From NCBI RefSeq assembly GCF_042434745.1, contig NZ_JBHLSS010000041.1: a stretch of DNA of 64,000 nt, one strand, 5' to 3'. The stretch is from Azotobacter paspali (lineage in GTDB: Bacteria; Pseudomonadota; Gammaproteobacteria; Pseudomonadales; Pseudomonadaceae). The translations under genes and the position numbers were made by a program. Shown here one piece after another: positions 15,685 to 23,470 of this stretch. How positions within the stretch are numbered: the first letter of the stretch is position 1; each line of letters begins with the position of its first letter. The notes under the pieces are model-generated. The model did no database searches. It worked only from the letters and a program-made list of their open reading frames with translations, and was not told where the DNA came from.

Positions 15685-16024
15685 TTATTCGGCCAAGTTA
15701 CTTGCCGGCTGGCGACGCCCGACCGGCCTGCTCGATACCAGGATCAACCCGAAGAAGAACGACCGGAGCGGGATCGACCGATGCTCCGGCAGCCAGGTGA
15801 CCGGGCGTGCCAGGCTGAACACTTTGTCCGGAATGCCGCTCGGAAGAATCAGCAGCAAGGTCGCAGGCACATTGCCAGGCCGGTGTGGACGTGCTCGCGC
15901 AACAGTTCGTCATAGATACCGGCGACGAAAGCGACCGCCCCCCCGAAACGCCGGGGGCGACATTCGCCGCCCCCATGGCGACACCCTTCAGGAAAAGCAG
16001 CAAGGAAGATTTCACGGAGCCCAT
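15685..16024 (-). pseudogene. DUF368 membrane protein, decayed
   Basis: Eight bases after pcm an ATG (16024) begins a product with LLLFLKGVAMGAANVAPGVSGG, the hallmark opening of DUF368 polytopic membrane proteins. At a run of seven G (minus strand, near 15946) the frame is lost. The expected continuation, AVAFVAGIYDELLRE, appears in another frame. Most of the roughly 300-residue family length is deleted, and a tail with HRSIPLRSFFFGLILVSS, which resembles a later family segment, remains in a third frame up to 15685. So there is at least one frameshift and a large internal deletion. The gene no longer encodes a full protein. Confidence 0.7.
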
Positions 16025-16032
16025 CCGAACGG

Positions 16033-16713
16033 TCAGAACAAAGAACCTTGGAGCAGGGGTACGAACCGCACGGTTTCCAGCGCATGACGGCGGAAGCCGC
16101 CATCGGGCTCGCGCACGATAAGAAACAGTTGCTGCTTGGCGCCGCTGCCCACTGGTATCACCAGGCGCCCGCCGGGAGCCAGTTGATTCAAGAGTGCGGA
16201 AGGGATATCCGAAGCAGCGGCCGTGACCATGATGCCATTGTAAGGAGCCAGCGCCGGCCAGCCCTCCCAACCATCGCCCCAGCGAAAGACAACATTACGC
16301 AGGTTGAGTTCGAGCAGCCGCTCCTTGGCTCGCGCCTGCAACGCCTGAATCCGCTCGACGGAAAACACTCGCTCCACCAGTTGTACCAATACCGCTGTTT
16401 GATAACCCGAACCGGTACCGATCTCGAGCACCTTGTCCAGGCGGTCGCCGCCGAGCAACAATTCGGTCATGCGTCCTACCATGTAGGGCTGGGAAATCGT
16501 CTGGTTGTGACCGATCGGCAACGCCGTGTCCTCATAGGCCCGGTGCGCCAGGGCCTCGTCGACGAACAGATGGCGTGGCGTGCGACGAATCACCTCGAGC
16601 ACTGGACTGCTGGACAGGCCCTCTTCGTAGAGACGCTGGATCAGACGCTCGCGGGTACGCTGCGAAGTCATGCCTATACCGCTGTGCGACAGGTCGTCGG
16701 GCCGGCGGCGCAT
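16033..16713 (-). CDS. pcm: Protein-L-isoaspartate O-methyltransferase
   Basis: A SAM-dependent cytosolic methyltransferase that starts repair of isoaspartyl damage in aged proteins. The SAM-binding motif I is VLEIGTGSGYQTAVL, followed by VFSVERI and the motif with WGDGWEG and APYNGIMVTAA. The substrate loop RTPRHLFVDEALAHRAYED is intact. ATG 16713 overlaps the surE stop by one base and gives 226 residues; ATG 16671 (MTSQRTRERL) gives 212, closer to relatives, so the start is uncertain. The surE-pcm-nlpD-rpoS order is conserved and links the gene to stationary-phase survival. Confidence 0.93.
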   Translation of the reverse strand: MRRRPDDLSHSGIGMTSQRTRERLIQRLYEEGLSSSPVLEVIRRTPRHLFVDEALAHRAYEDTALPIGHNQTISQPYMVGRMTELLLGGDRLDKVLEIGTGSGYQTAVLVQLVERVFSVERIQALQARAKERLLELNLRNVVFRWGDGWEGWPALAPYNGIMVTAAASDIPSALLNQLAPGGRLVIPVGSGAKQQLFLIVREPDGGFRRHALETVRFVPLLQGSLF

Positions 16714-17462
16714 CAGAGCAAGTCCTCCAGCCAGCTGTCGAGGCCGGCGAAGGCTTCGTCGAAGGTACGATCGAGTTGCAGCGGGGTGATGGAGACGTAC
16801 CCCTGCATCACGGCGTGAAAATCGGTTCCCGGTCCGCCATCCTCGGCATCGCCGGCAACCGAGATCCAGTAGCCCTCCTTGCCGCGCGGATTGACCATCT
16901 TGACCGGTGCCTTGGCCCGGGCGCGGTGGCCGAGGCGGCACAGGCGGATGCCGCGGATGCGCTCCAGGGGAAGGTTGGGAATATTCACGCTGAGCACGGT
17001 GCGCGGCGGCAGTGCGAGCCGCTCGTGGTGCTCGACCAGGGTACGGGCGATATGCGCGGCCGCCGGCAGGTTGTCCGGCTCGCGCGAAAGCAGCGAGAAG
17101 GCAAAGGCTGGTCGCTTGCAGAAGCGCCCTTCGATGGCGGCTGCAACGGTCCCCGAATAGAGTACGTCGTCCCCCAGGTTGGCCCCTAGGTTGATGCCGG
17201 ACACCACCATGTCCGGGACCGGGTCCAGCAGACCGTTGAGTCCCAGGTGGACGCAATCGGTAGGGGTTCCGTCGAGGGCGATGAAGCCGTTCGACAGTAG
17301 CTGCGGGTGCAACGGCCGGTCCAGGGTCAGCGAACCGCTAACTCCGCTCATGTCCTTGATGGGAGCGACGACGACACATTCGGCCATGTCGGCCAGGGCA
17401 TCGTGAAGTGCAGCTATGCCAGGAGCAAGAGCCCCGTCGTCGTTGGCGATCAGAATACGCAT
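16713..17462 (-). CDS. surE: 5'/3'-nucleotidase SurE
   Basis: A 249-residue SurE, a metal-dependent survival nucleotidase that dephosphorylates nucleoside monophosphates and short polyphosphates. The metal site is D8-D9 in MRILIANDDGALAPG. Further signatures are SGSLTLDR, ALDGTPTDCVHLGL and VSGINLGANLGDDVLYSGTV, with an asparagine ligand. The ATG at 17462 follows AAGGGA and lies inside the 3' end of truD (13-base overlap), so the two are translationally coupled. Conserved Asp, Asn and Ser ligands are all present. Confidence 0.95.
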   Translation of the reverse strand: MRILIANDDGALAPGIAALHDALADMAECVVVAPIKDMSGVSGSLTLDRPLHPQLLSNGFIALDGTPTDCVHLGLNGLLDPVPDMVVSGINLGANLGDDVLYSGTVAAAIEGRFCKRPAFAFSLLSREPDNLPAAAHIARTLVEHHERLALPPRTVLSVNIPNLPLERIRGIRLCRLGHRARAKAPVKMVNPRGKEGYWISVAGDAEDGGPGTDFHAVMQGYVSITPLQLDRTFDEAFAGLDSWLEDLL

Positions 17463-18508
17463 GAAGTGTCCCTTAAGCCTGCCGGCCACAGATCGACGAG
17501 CTCGCGGACCACGACAGTGGCGAAGCAGCCGGCCGGCAGGACGAATTCCAGTTGTAAGATGTCGATGGCGGAATAATGCCACGCCAGCCGGTCGATGGGG
17601 AGGCGCAGTATGCGCCGCTCATGCAGCATGCCCGCTTCCCCCAGCCAATCGCCGAGCGGCGCCTCGCACCGGCCGACGACATCCTCCAGCACCTTGGTCG
17701 CCGCGCCGGCCGGGGAGTCGCCCGCCCCCCAGAGCGGGCCGGTGGGATGCAGGTCGAGCAGCGCCAGGCGCGGGTCGGCGCACTCCTCCACGCCCGCCGG
17801 GAAGAAACTGCGGCTATCGGTGAAAGCCAGCAGGTCTCCCGGCTGCGCGCGATTCCAGTCGCCCACCGCGACCCGCTCGGCCAGCACCCGGTTGAACAGG
17901 TAGCTGCGCGCCGCCGAGAGCAGACGCGAGCGCAGGTTGCGTTGCGCAGGCAGTTCCCGCCGCGCAGCGAAAACCTTGGCCTCGGCGAGATTGCCGCCGT
18001 CCTCGCCGAAACGCTGCAGGCCGAAATAGTTGGGCACTCCTTGGCGGCGGAGTTGTTCCAGACGTGCATCCAGCGCCGGACGATCGGCGGCGAGACGAGT
18101 CAGCCGCAGCTTGAAACCGTTGGCTGCATGGGCGCCACGTTGCAATTTCCGCGAGTGGCGGACGCGTTCGAGGATACGTAGGCTGTCGTCCTCCGCGGCC
18201 ACGAGGTCAGGATCGGCCTTGCCCGGCAGGTGCAAGCTGAACCATTGGCGGGTCAGCGCCTGGCGATCCTTCAGACCGGCATAGCTGATCGCCCTCAGCG
18301 GCATCCCGGCGGCGCGGGCCAGGCGCCGAGCCGCTTCCTCGGTATTCAGCCCGCGCTTTTCCACCCACAGCCAGAGATGCTCGCCCTGCCCGCTCAGGGG
18401 AATGTCCAGCACCTCGTCGACCTGGAAGTCCTCGGCGCAGGCCTTGAGCAGTGCCTGGCCGCAGGCTTCGCCATATGCCCTGGGACCGAGCAGTTCGGAC
18501 TCGGTCAT
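17450..18508 (-). CDS. truD: tRNA pseudouridine(13) synthase TruD
   Basis: A 352-residue TruD that converts U13 of certain tRNAs to pseudouridine. The catalytic aspartate is D81 in ISYAGLKDRQALTRQWFSL. The N-terminal DFQVDEVLDIPLSGQGEHLW segment and the later QRFGEDGGNLAEAK region are family hallmarks, and the TruD insertion domain lies between about 150 and 300. It starts inside ispF (4-base overlap) and ends inside surE, forming the ispF-truD-surE-pcm cluster normal for gamma-proteobacteria. Confidence 0.95.
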   Translation of the reverse strand: MTESELLGPRAYGEACGQALLKACAEDFQVDEVLDIPLSGQGEHLWLWVEKRGLNTEEAARRLARAAGMPLRAISYAGLKDRQALTRQWFSLHLPGKADPDLVAAEDDSLRILERVRHSRKLQRGAHAANGFKLRLTRLAADRPALDARLEQLRRQGVPNYFGLQRFGEDGGNLAEAKVFAARRELPAQRNLRSRLLSAARSYLFNRVLAERVAVGDWNRAQPGDLLAFTDSRSFFPAGVEECADPRLALLDLHPTGPLWGAGDSPAGAATKVLEDVVGRCEAPLGDWLGEAGMLHERRILRLPIDRLAWHYSAIDILQLEFVLPAGCFATVVVRELVDLWPAGLRDTSCVF

Positions 18509-18978
18509 AGCGCCAGCAACAGAGCCACCGCATGCACGGCGATCCCTTCCTCGCGGCCGGTGAAGCCGAGCTTTTCGGTGGTGGTAGCCTTGACGTTGAC
18601 CTGCTCCACGCCGACCTGCAGGTCCTCGGCGATCGACAGACGCATGGGTTCGATATGCGGAGCCATTTTCGGCGCCTGCGCGACTATGGTGGCGTCGACA
18701 TTACCGACCCGCCAGCCCTTTTCCCGCACCAGCGCCACGACATGGCGCAATAGCACGCGACTGTCGACACCCTTGAAGCGAGGATCGGTGTCAGGGAAAT
18801 GCCGGCCGATGTCGCCCAGCGCCGCGGCGCCGAGCAGCGCATCGCAAAGTGCGTGCAGCAACACGTCGCCGTCGGAATGGGCGAGCAGCCCGAAACAATG
18901 AGGAATCCGCACCCCGCCGAGAGTGACGAAATCACCCTCGGCGAAACGGTGCACGTCGTAGCCGTGTCCGATACGCAT
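18505..18978 (-). CDS. ispF: 2-C-methyl-D-erythritol 2,4-cyclodiphosphate synthase
   Basis: A 157-residue IspF, a homotrimeric zinc enzyme of the MEP isoprenoid pathway. It cyclises CDP-ME 2-phosphate to MEcPP. Zinc ligands D8 and H10 are in MRIGHGYDVHRF and the third His is in LAHSDGDVLLHAL. The GDIGRHFPDTDPRFKG loop and the C-terminal AVALLLAL tail are typical. It overlaps truD by four bases. The pathway partners ispD and dxr are elsewhere in this window. Confidence 0.97.
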   Translation of the reverse strand: MRIGHGYDVHRFAEGDFVTLGGVRIPHCFGLLAHSDGDVLLHALCDALLGAAALGDIGRHFPDTDPRFKGVDSRVLLRHVVALVREKGWRVGNVDATIVAQAPKMAPHIEPMRLSIAEDLQVGVEQVNVKATTTEKLGFTGREEGIAVHAVALLLAL

Positions 18979-19047
18979 GATAGGAACGCCCTGGAAAGTC
19001 GGGCCGCGATTCTACAGGACTCGCCCCCGGTGGGAGCCAACCTGCGC

Positions 19048-19893
19048 CTACGGATTCAGCCCGGCGGCATGATGACGCAGGTGGTCGTCGATGAAACTGG
19101 CGATGAAGTAATAGCTGTGGTCGTAGCCGGGCTGCAGACGCAGGGTCAGCGGATGTCCGACGGCGCTGGCCGCGACCCGCAGGGCTTCAGGCTTGAGCTG
19201 GTCGGCGAGAAAGCCGTCGGCGTCGCCCTGATCCACCAGGATCGGCAGACGTTCCCGTGCCCCAGCGAGCAGTTCGCAGGCGTCCCAGCCTTTCCAGGTT
19301 TCGCGGTCCGCACCCAGATAGTGGCTGAAGGCCTTTTCCCCCCAGGGGCAGTCGATCGGGTTGGCGATCGGCGCGAAGGCCGACAGCGAACGGTAGCGCC
19401 CCGGATTGCGCAGGGCGCAGACCAGCGCGCCATGGCCGCCCATGGAGTGGCCGCTGATGCCGCGCCGATCGCTCACCGGGAAGCTGGTTTCGATCAAAGC
19501 CGGCAATTCGTGCACTACGTAATCGTGCATGCGGTAGTGCCGCGCCCAGGGTTCCTGGGTGGCATTCAGGTAGAAGCCGGCGCCATGGCCGAAATCCCAG
19601 GCGCCGTCCGGATCGCCCGGCACTCCAGCGCCGCGCGGACTGGTGTCCGGGGCGACCAGCACCAATCCCAGCTCCGCGGCGAGCCGGTGCGCGCCGGCCT
19701 TCTGCATGAAGTTCTCGTCGGTGCAGGTCAGCCCCGACAGCCAGTAGAGCACCGGCAACCGGCTGCCCCGCTCCGCCTGCGGCGGCAGGTAGACGGCGAA
19801 CGCCATGTCGCACTGCAGGGTAGCGGAGCGGTGACGGTAGCGGTCATGGCGGCCGCCGAAGCTTTTCTGGCTGGAGAGCAGTTCAAGGGTCAT
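19048..19893 (-). CDS. fghA: S-formylglutathione hydrolase
   Basis: A 281-residue alpha/beta-hydrolase that completes glutathione-dependent formaldehyde detoxification by splitting S-formylglutathione to formate and glutathione. The nucleophile serine is in SGHSMGGHGAL, the acid in the QGDADGFL region and the catalytic His in GYDHSYYFI. The oxyanion segment YWLSGLTCTDENF is typical. ATG 19893 (MTLELLSSQKSFGG) is chosen over an in-frame ATG 39 bases upstream by similarity to esterase-D proteins. It lies 63 bases after adhC and completes the pathway with it. Confidence 0.95.
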   Translation of the reverse strand: MTLELLSSQKSFGGRHDRYRHRSATLQCDMAFAVYLPPQAERGSRLPVLYWLSGLTCTDENFMQKAGAHRLAAELGLVLVAPDTSPRGAGVPGDPDGAWDFGHGAGFYLNATQEPWARHYRMHDYVVHELPALIETSFPVSDRRGISGHSMGGHGALVCALRNPGRYRSLSAFAPIANPIDCPWGEKAFSHYLGADRETWKGWDACELLAGARERLPILVDQGDADGFLADQLKPEALRVAASAVGHPLTLRLQPGYDHSYYFIASFIDDHLRHHAAGLNP

Positions 19894-19956
19894 GGGTGCG
19901 CCCTGGGCAATATCACAAAATGGAACGTCCACGCCGGAACGTGGACGCGATCTCGC

Positions 19957-21072
19957 TCAGAAGTGGATGACGGTACGGATGCTCTTGCCCTCGTGCATCA
20001 GGTCGAAGGCCTCGTTGATCCGCTCCAGGGGAAGATTGTGGGTGATGAAGATATCCAGCGGGATTTCGCCCTTCTGCGCCTTCTCCACATAGCTCGGCAG
20101 TTCGGTACGGCCGCGCACGCCGCCGAAGGCGCTGCCGCGCCAGACCCGTCCGGTGACCAGTTGGAACGGCCGGGTGCTGATCTCCTGGCCGGCCCCGGCC
20201 ACGCCGATGATGGTCGACTCGCCCCAACCCTTGTGGCAGCACTCCAAGGCCGCGCGCATCAGTTGCACGTTGCCGACGCACTCGAAGCTGTAATCCACGC
20301 CGCCATCGGTCATCTCGATGATGACCTCCTGGATCGGCCTGCCGTGATCCTTCGGGTTGACGAAGTCGGTGGCGCCCAGTTGTCCGGCGACCTCGAACTT
20401 GGCCGGATTGATATCGATGGTGATGATTCGCGAGGCCTTGGCCATCTTCGCACCGATGATCGCCGCCAGACCGATGCCGCCCAGGCCGAAGATCGCGACG
20501 CTAGAGCCCTCGGTGACCTTGGCGGTGTTGAGCACCGCACCGATACCGGTGGTCACACCGCAGCCGAGCAGGCAGACCTTCTCCAGCGGCGCGTCCTTGG
20601 GAATCTTCGCCAGGGAGATCTCCGGCAGCACGGTGTACTCGGAGAAGGTCGAACAGCCCATGTAGTGGTAGAGCGGCTGGCCCTGGTAGCTGAAGCGGGT
20701 GGTGCCGTCCGGCATCAGGCCCTTGCCCTGGGTGGCACGCACCGCCTGGCACAGATTGGTCTTACCGGATTTGCAGAATTTGCACTCGCGGCATTCGGCG
20801 GTATACAGCGGAATCACATGATCGCCCACCTGCAGGGAGGTCACGCCCTCGCCCACCGCCTCGACGATGCCGCCTCCTTCGTGGCCCAGAATGCAGGGGA
20901 AGATACCTTCGGAGTCCTGCCCCGACAGGGTGTAGGCATCGGTATGGCAGACACCGGTGGCGACAATGCGTACCAGCACCTCGCCCTTCTTCGGCGGCGC
21001 CACGTCCACTTCGACGACTTGCAGCGGCTGGTTCGGGCCGAAAGCCACGGCGGCACGGGACTTGATGGTCAT
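19957..21072 (-). CDS. adhC: S-(hydroxymethyl)glutathione dehydrogenase (class III ADH)
   Basis: A 371-residue zinc, NAD-dependent class III alcohol dehydrogenase that oxidises S-hydroxymethylglutathione formed from formaldehyde; also GSNO reductase in this family. Catalytic zinc ligands appear in GVCHTDAYTLSG and GHEGGGIVEAVGEG. The structural zinc site is CRECKFCKSGKTNLC. The Rossmann motif is FGLGGIGLAAIIGAKM. An IS630 copy lies 36 bases upstream of the start codon, so the native promoter has probably been cut off. In Pseudomonas a LysR regulator gene is normally nearby; none is present here. Confidence 0.96.
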   Translation of the reverse strand: MTIKSRAAVAFGPNQPLQVVEVDVAPPKKGEVLVRIVATGVCHTDAYTLSGQDSEGIFPCILGHEGGGIVEAVGEGVTSLQVGDHVIPLYTAECRECKFCKSGKTNLCQAVRATQGKGLMPDGTTRFSYQGQPLYHYMGCSTFSEYTVLPEISLAKIPKDAPLEKVCLLGCGVTTGIGAVLNTAKVTEGSSVAIFGLGGIGLAAIIGAKMAKASRIITIDINPAKFEVAGQLGATDFVNPKDHGRPIQEVIIEMTDGGVDYSFECVGNVQLMRAALECCHKGWGESTIIGVAGAGQEISTRPFQLVTGRVWRGSAFGGVRGRTELPSYVEKAQKGEIPLDIFITHNLPLERINEAFDLMHEGKSIRTVIHF

Positions 21073-21109
21073 GAATACGTTCTCGATGAGCTGAAAAATC
21101 CAAAGTCTA

Positions 21110-22162
21110 GAGCATTTTTGTCCTGACTAGTGGTTGTGGCCAAGCCGGGATCGAGCAGCCAAGCTGAACACAAGCGCGGAGTCGGCAAGTACTGGAGGTG
21201 GCTTATGGGATGGCGTCGAGGGCAGGCCTACGGGCAGGATCTGCGTGATCGGGTGCTGGCGGCCGAGGGCTCGATTCGCGAGGTGGCCAGTCGCTTTGCG
21301 GTGAGCGACTCCTATGTAGCGCGGGCACGCTCGCGACAGCAACTGGGCCAGGTCAGTGCCGGGGTCCAATGCAACCATGTCCCCCCTCGACTCCAGGGGC
21401 TCGAAGGGGTACTGACCGAGCGCATGGCCGCCGCGCCCGAGCAGACGCTGACGCAGTTGTGTCAGTGGATCGAGGCCGAGCATGGCGTGCGGGTGAGCCT
21501 GACCACGATGTGGAAGACTCTGGGACGGTTGGGGCTGACGCTCAAAAAAAGTCATTCCAGGCCACCGAGCAGCAACGTGCCGACGTAGCGCAGGCGCGAC
21601 ACGCCTGGGCCGCCGAGCAGTCCCGACTTGACGTGCGCCACGTGGTGTTTCTCGACGAGACCTGGGCGAGCACGAACATGAGCCCGAGCCGGGGACGTTC
21701 GCCACGTGGGCGGCGCTGTCCGAGACATGTGCCCCATGGCTATTGGAAGACGACCACCTTCGTCTGTGCGCTGCGCAGCGACGGGCTGGTCGCCCCGCTA
21801 GTGCTCGATGGGCCGATCAACGGGCGAGCATTTCGCGCCTGGATCGAGCAGGCGCTGGCGCCCAACCTGGGTGCCGGGAACATGGTGGTGATGGACAACC
21901 TCGGCTCGCACAGGGTTGCCGGTGTGCGGGAGGACATCCAGGCACGAGGTGCCGAGCTGCGCTATTTGCCGCCGTACAGTCCAAACTACAACCCGATCGG
22001 GCAGGTGTTCGCGAAGCTGAAGGCACTGCTGCGCAAGGCCGCTACCCGCACGGTTGGTACCCTGTGGTCGGCCATCGGCACCTTGCTGGAGCGCTTTCCG
22101 GCCGCCGAATGCGAACGTTACATCCGTCATTACGGTTATGGCTGGTCTGGGTGAAAAGGCTC
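21110..22162 (+). mobile_element. IS630-family insertion sequence
   Basis: A 1053-bp element. Imperfect terminal inverted repeats are visible: GAGCATTTTTGTCCTGAC at the left and its counterpart GTCTGGGTGAAAAGGCTC at the right, 13 of 18 positions matching. Both ends are flanked by TA (21108-21109 and 22163-22164), the target dinucleotide duplicated by IS630/Tc1-type elements. One two-frame transposase gene fills the element. It has landed 36 bp upstream of adhC. Confidence 0.8.
21205..22154 (+). CDS. IS630-family transposase in two frames, third acidic residue altered
   Basis: The first frame (21205-21588) encodes the N-terminal HTH part, QAYGQDLRDRVLAAEGSIRE and following FAVSDSYVARA. It runs into a seven-A tract (about 21545-21551). 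The second frame continues with SFQATEQQRADVAQ and the DDE domain to 22154. A -1 shift on the A-tract would join them, as in IS630-group elements that use recoding. The first acid is D in VVFLDETWAST and the second is D in MVVMDNLGSH. The third motif, normally NPIE, reads SPNYNPIGQVFAKLK, so the catalytic Glu is replaced by Gly. ATG 21205 follows GGAGG by six bases. This copy is probably transposition-defective. Confidence 0.8.
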
Positions 22163-22358
22163 TAACGGAAGGCGGTGGCAACCAAGGGTTCCATCCTTGC
22201 CGCAGCCCGGTCGGCGGACGACAGGCAACCGACCTTGGCATGACAAACTTTTTAAATATTCCTGCTTCATCGTCATTCGTTAAACGAATATATTCGGCCC
22301 TCCCGCGCAGTGCCTGATGGAAGATACCGAGACAGCTCGGAGCGCACGGGAGTCCACG

Positions 22359-23069
22359 CTAGCGCTTTCGGACCCAAGCCTGCTGCAGCCAGAGCAAGTC
22401 CTCCGGGCGGGTGATCTTCAGGTTGTCGGCCCGTCCCTCGATCAGCCGAGGGGCGTACCCGGCCCATTCCATGGCGGAGGACTCGTCGGTGATCGCCACG
22501 CCTGTCCGCAACGCATCGTCCAGAGCCTGGCGCAAAGCCCCCAAGCGGAACATCTGTGGCGTATAGGCCTGCCAGATCGTCGAGCGATCCACGGTCTCGC
22601 GCACCCGGCCGTCGGCATCGGCACGCTTCAAGGTGTCCCGCGCCGGCACCGCCAGCAGCCCGCCCAGCGGATCGTCGGCCAGTTCGGCCAGCAGCCGATC
22701 CAGATCGACGCGGGCCAGATTCGGCCGTGCGGCATCGTGCACTAGAACCCAGTCCGCGGCATCCGCGCCCCGAGCGGCGAGCAGTTGCAAGGCGTTGAAC
22801 ACCGAATCGGCGCGCTCGCGGCCACCGGCGGCGCGCAAGATACGCCCATCGTCGGCACACGGCAGCCGTGGCCAATAGGGATCGTCCTGCGCCACGCTGA
22901 CTGCCAGCCCTTTCAGTTGCGGGTGGCCGAGGAAGCAGTCGAGGGTATGTTCGAGAATGGTCCTGCCGCCGAGCGGCAGATATTGCTTGGGACGATCGGC
23001 ACGCATGCGGCTGCCGATACCGGCGGCCGGGATCACGGCCCAGAAGAATGGCAAATCGGGAATGTTCAT
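22359..23069 (-). CDS. ispD: 2-C-methyl-D-erythritol 4-phosphate cytidylyltransferase
   Basis: A 236-residue nucleotidyltransferase of the MEP pathway that couples MEP to CTP, giving CDP-ME. The CTP-binding signature is VIPAAGIGSRMRADRPKQYL, and the substrate segment WVLVHDAARPNL and the TPQMFR loop are intact. It overlaps ftsB by four bases; ftsB-ispD coupling is standard. Normally the region between ispD and adhC holds other genes; here there is only about 190 bp and an IS630 copy. Confidence 0.96.
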   Translation of the reverse strand: MNIPDLPFFWAVIPAAGIGSRMRADRPKQYLPLGGRTILEHTLDCFLGHPQLKGLAVSVAQDDPYWPRLPCADDGRILRAAGGRERADSVFNALQLLAARGADAADWVLVHDAARPNLARVDLDRLLAELADDPLGGLLAVPARDTLKRADADGRVRETVDRSTIWQAYTPQMFRLGALRQALDDALRTGVAITDESSAMEWAGYAPRLIEGRADNLKITRPEDLLWLQQAWVRKR

Positions 23070-23353
23070 TCGGTCAGCAGGTACAAGGTTTCGCCTTCCT
23101 TGAGCATGCCGAGTTCATGGCGGGCGCGCTCCTCGACGGTTTCCATCCCCTTCTTCAATTCGCGCACCTCGGCCTCGAGAATCCGGTTGCGCTCGTGCAG
23201 GAGTTTGTTCTCGCCCTGCTGTTCGGCGATCTGCCGCTTCAGATCCGCCACCTGCGCCAGGCTGCCATCGCCCACCCACAGGCGATACTGCAGCCCCCCC
23301 AGCAGCAGGGCCAGCACGACGAAAAGCCAGTAATGACTACGCAGAAATGACAT
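23066..23353 (-). CDS. ftsB: Cell division protein FtsB
   Basis: A 95-residue bitopic inner-membrane protein of the divisome. The transmembrane helix spans about residues 8-22 (WLFVVLALLLGGLQY). A periplasmic coiled coil covers about 32-65, LKRQIAEQQGENKLLHERNR, followed by the conserved ERARHELGMLKEGE segment. FtsB joins FtsL and FtsQ to activate septal peptidoglycan synthesis. It lies between eno and ispD as in other gamma-proteobacteria. Confidence 0.93.
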   Translation of the reverse strand: MSFLRSHYWLFVVLALLLGGLQYRLWVGDGSLAQVADLKRQIAEQQGENKLLHERNRILEAEVRELKKGMETVEERARHELGMLKEGETLYLLTE

Positions 23354-23427
23354 GTCGACACTTCGCTCGGGTACCGGGGCCTGAAGGCCTCTTCCGCTCT
23401 CTGCTCATGGATTCGCTCGCCCGACAC

Positions 23428-23452
23428 GAAAAGGGGCAGCTTGCGCCGCCCC
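23428..23452 (-). terminator. Intrinsic terminator after eno
   Basis: On the minus strand GGGGCGGC, a GCAA tetraloop and GCTGCCCC (one G-U pair) are followed by TTTTCG, 19 bases after the eno stop. It may attenuate read-through into ftsB. Confidence 0.75.
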
Positions 23453-23470
23453 CCTCCAGCATGCCGCGGT

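Noticed and set aside
18799..21126. A 775-codon open frame on the + strand opposite ispF, fghA and adhC
   Set aside because: It is antisense to three clear genes, lacks any domain pattern and is explained by high GC at third codon positions.
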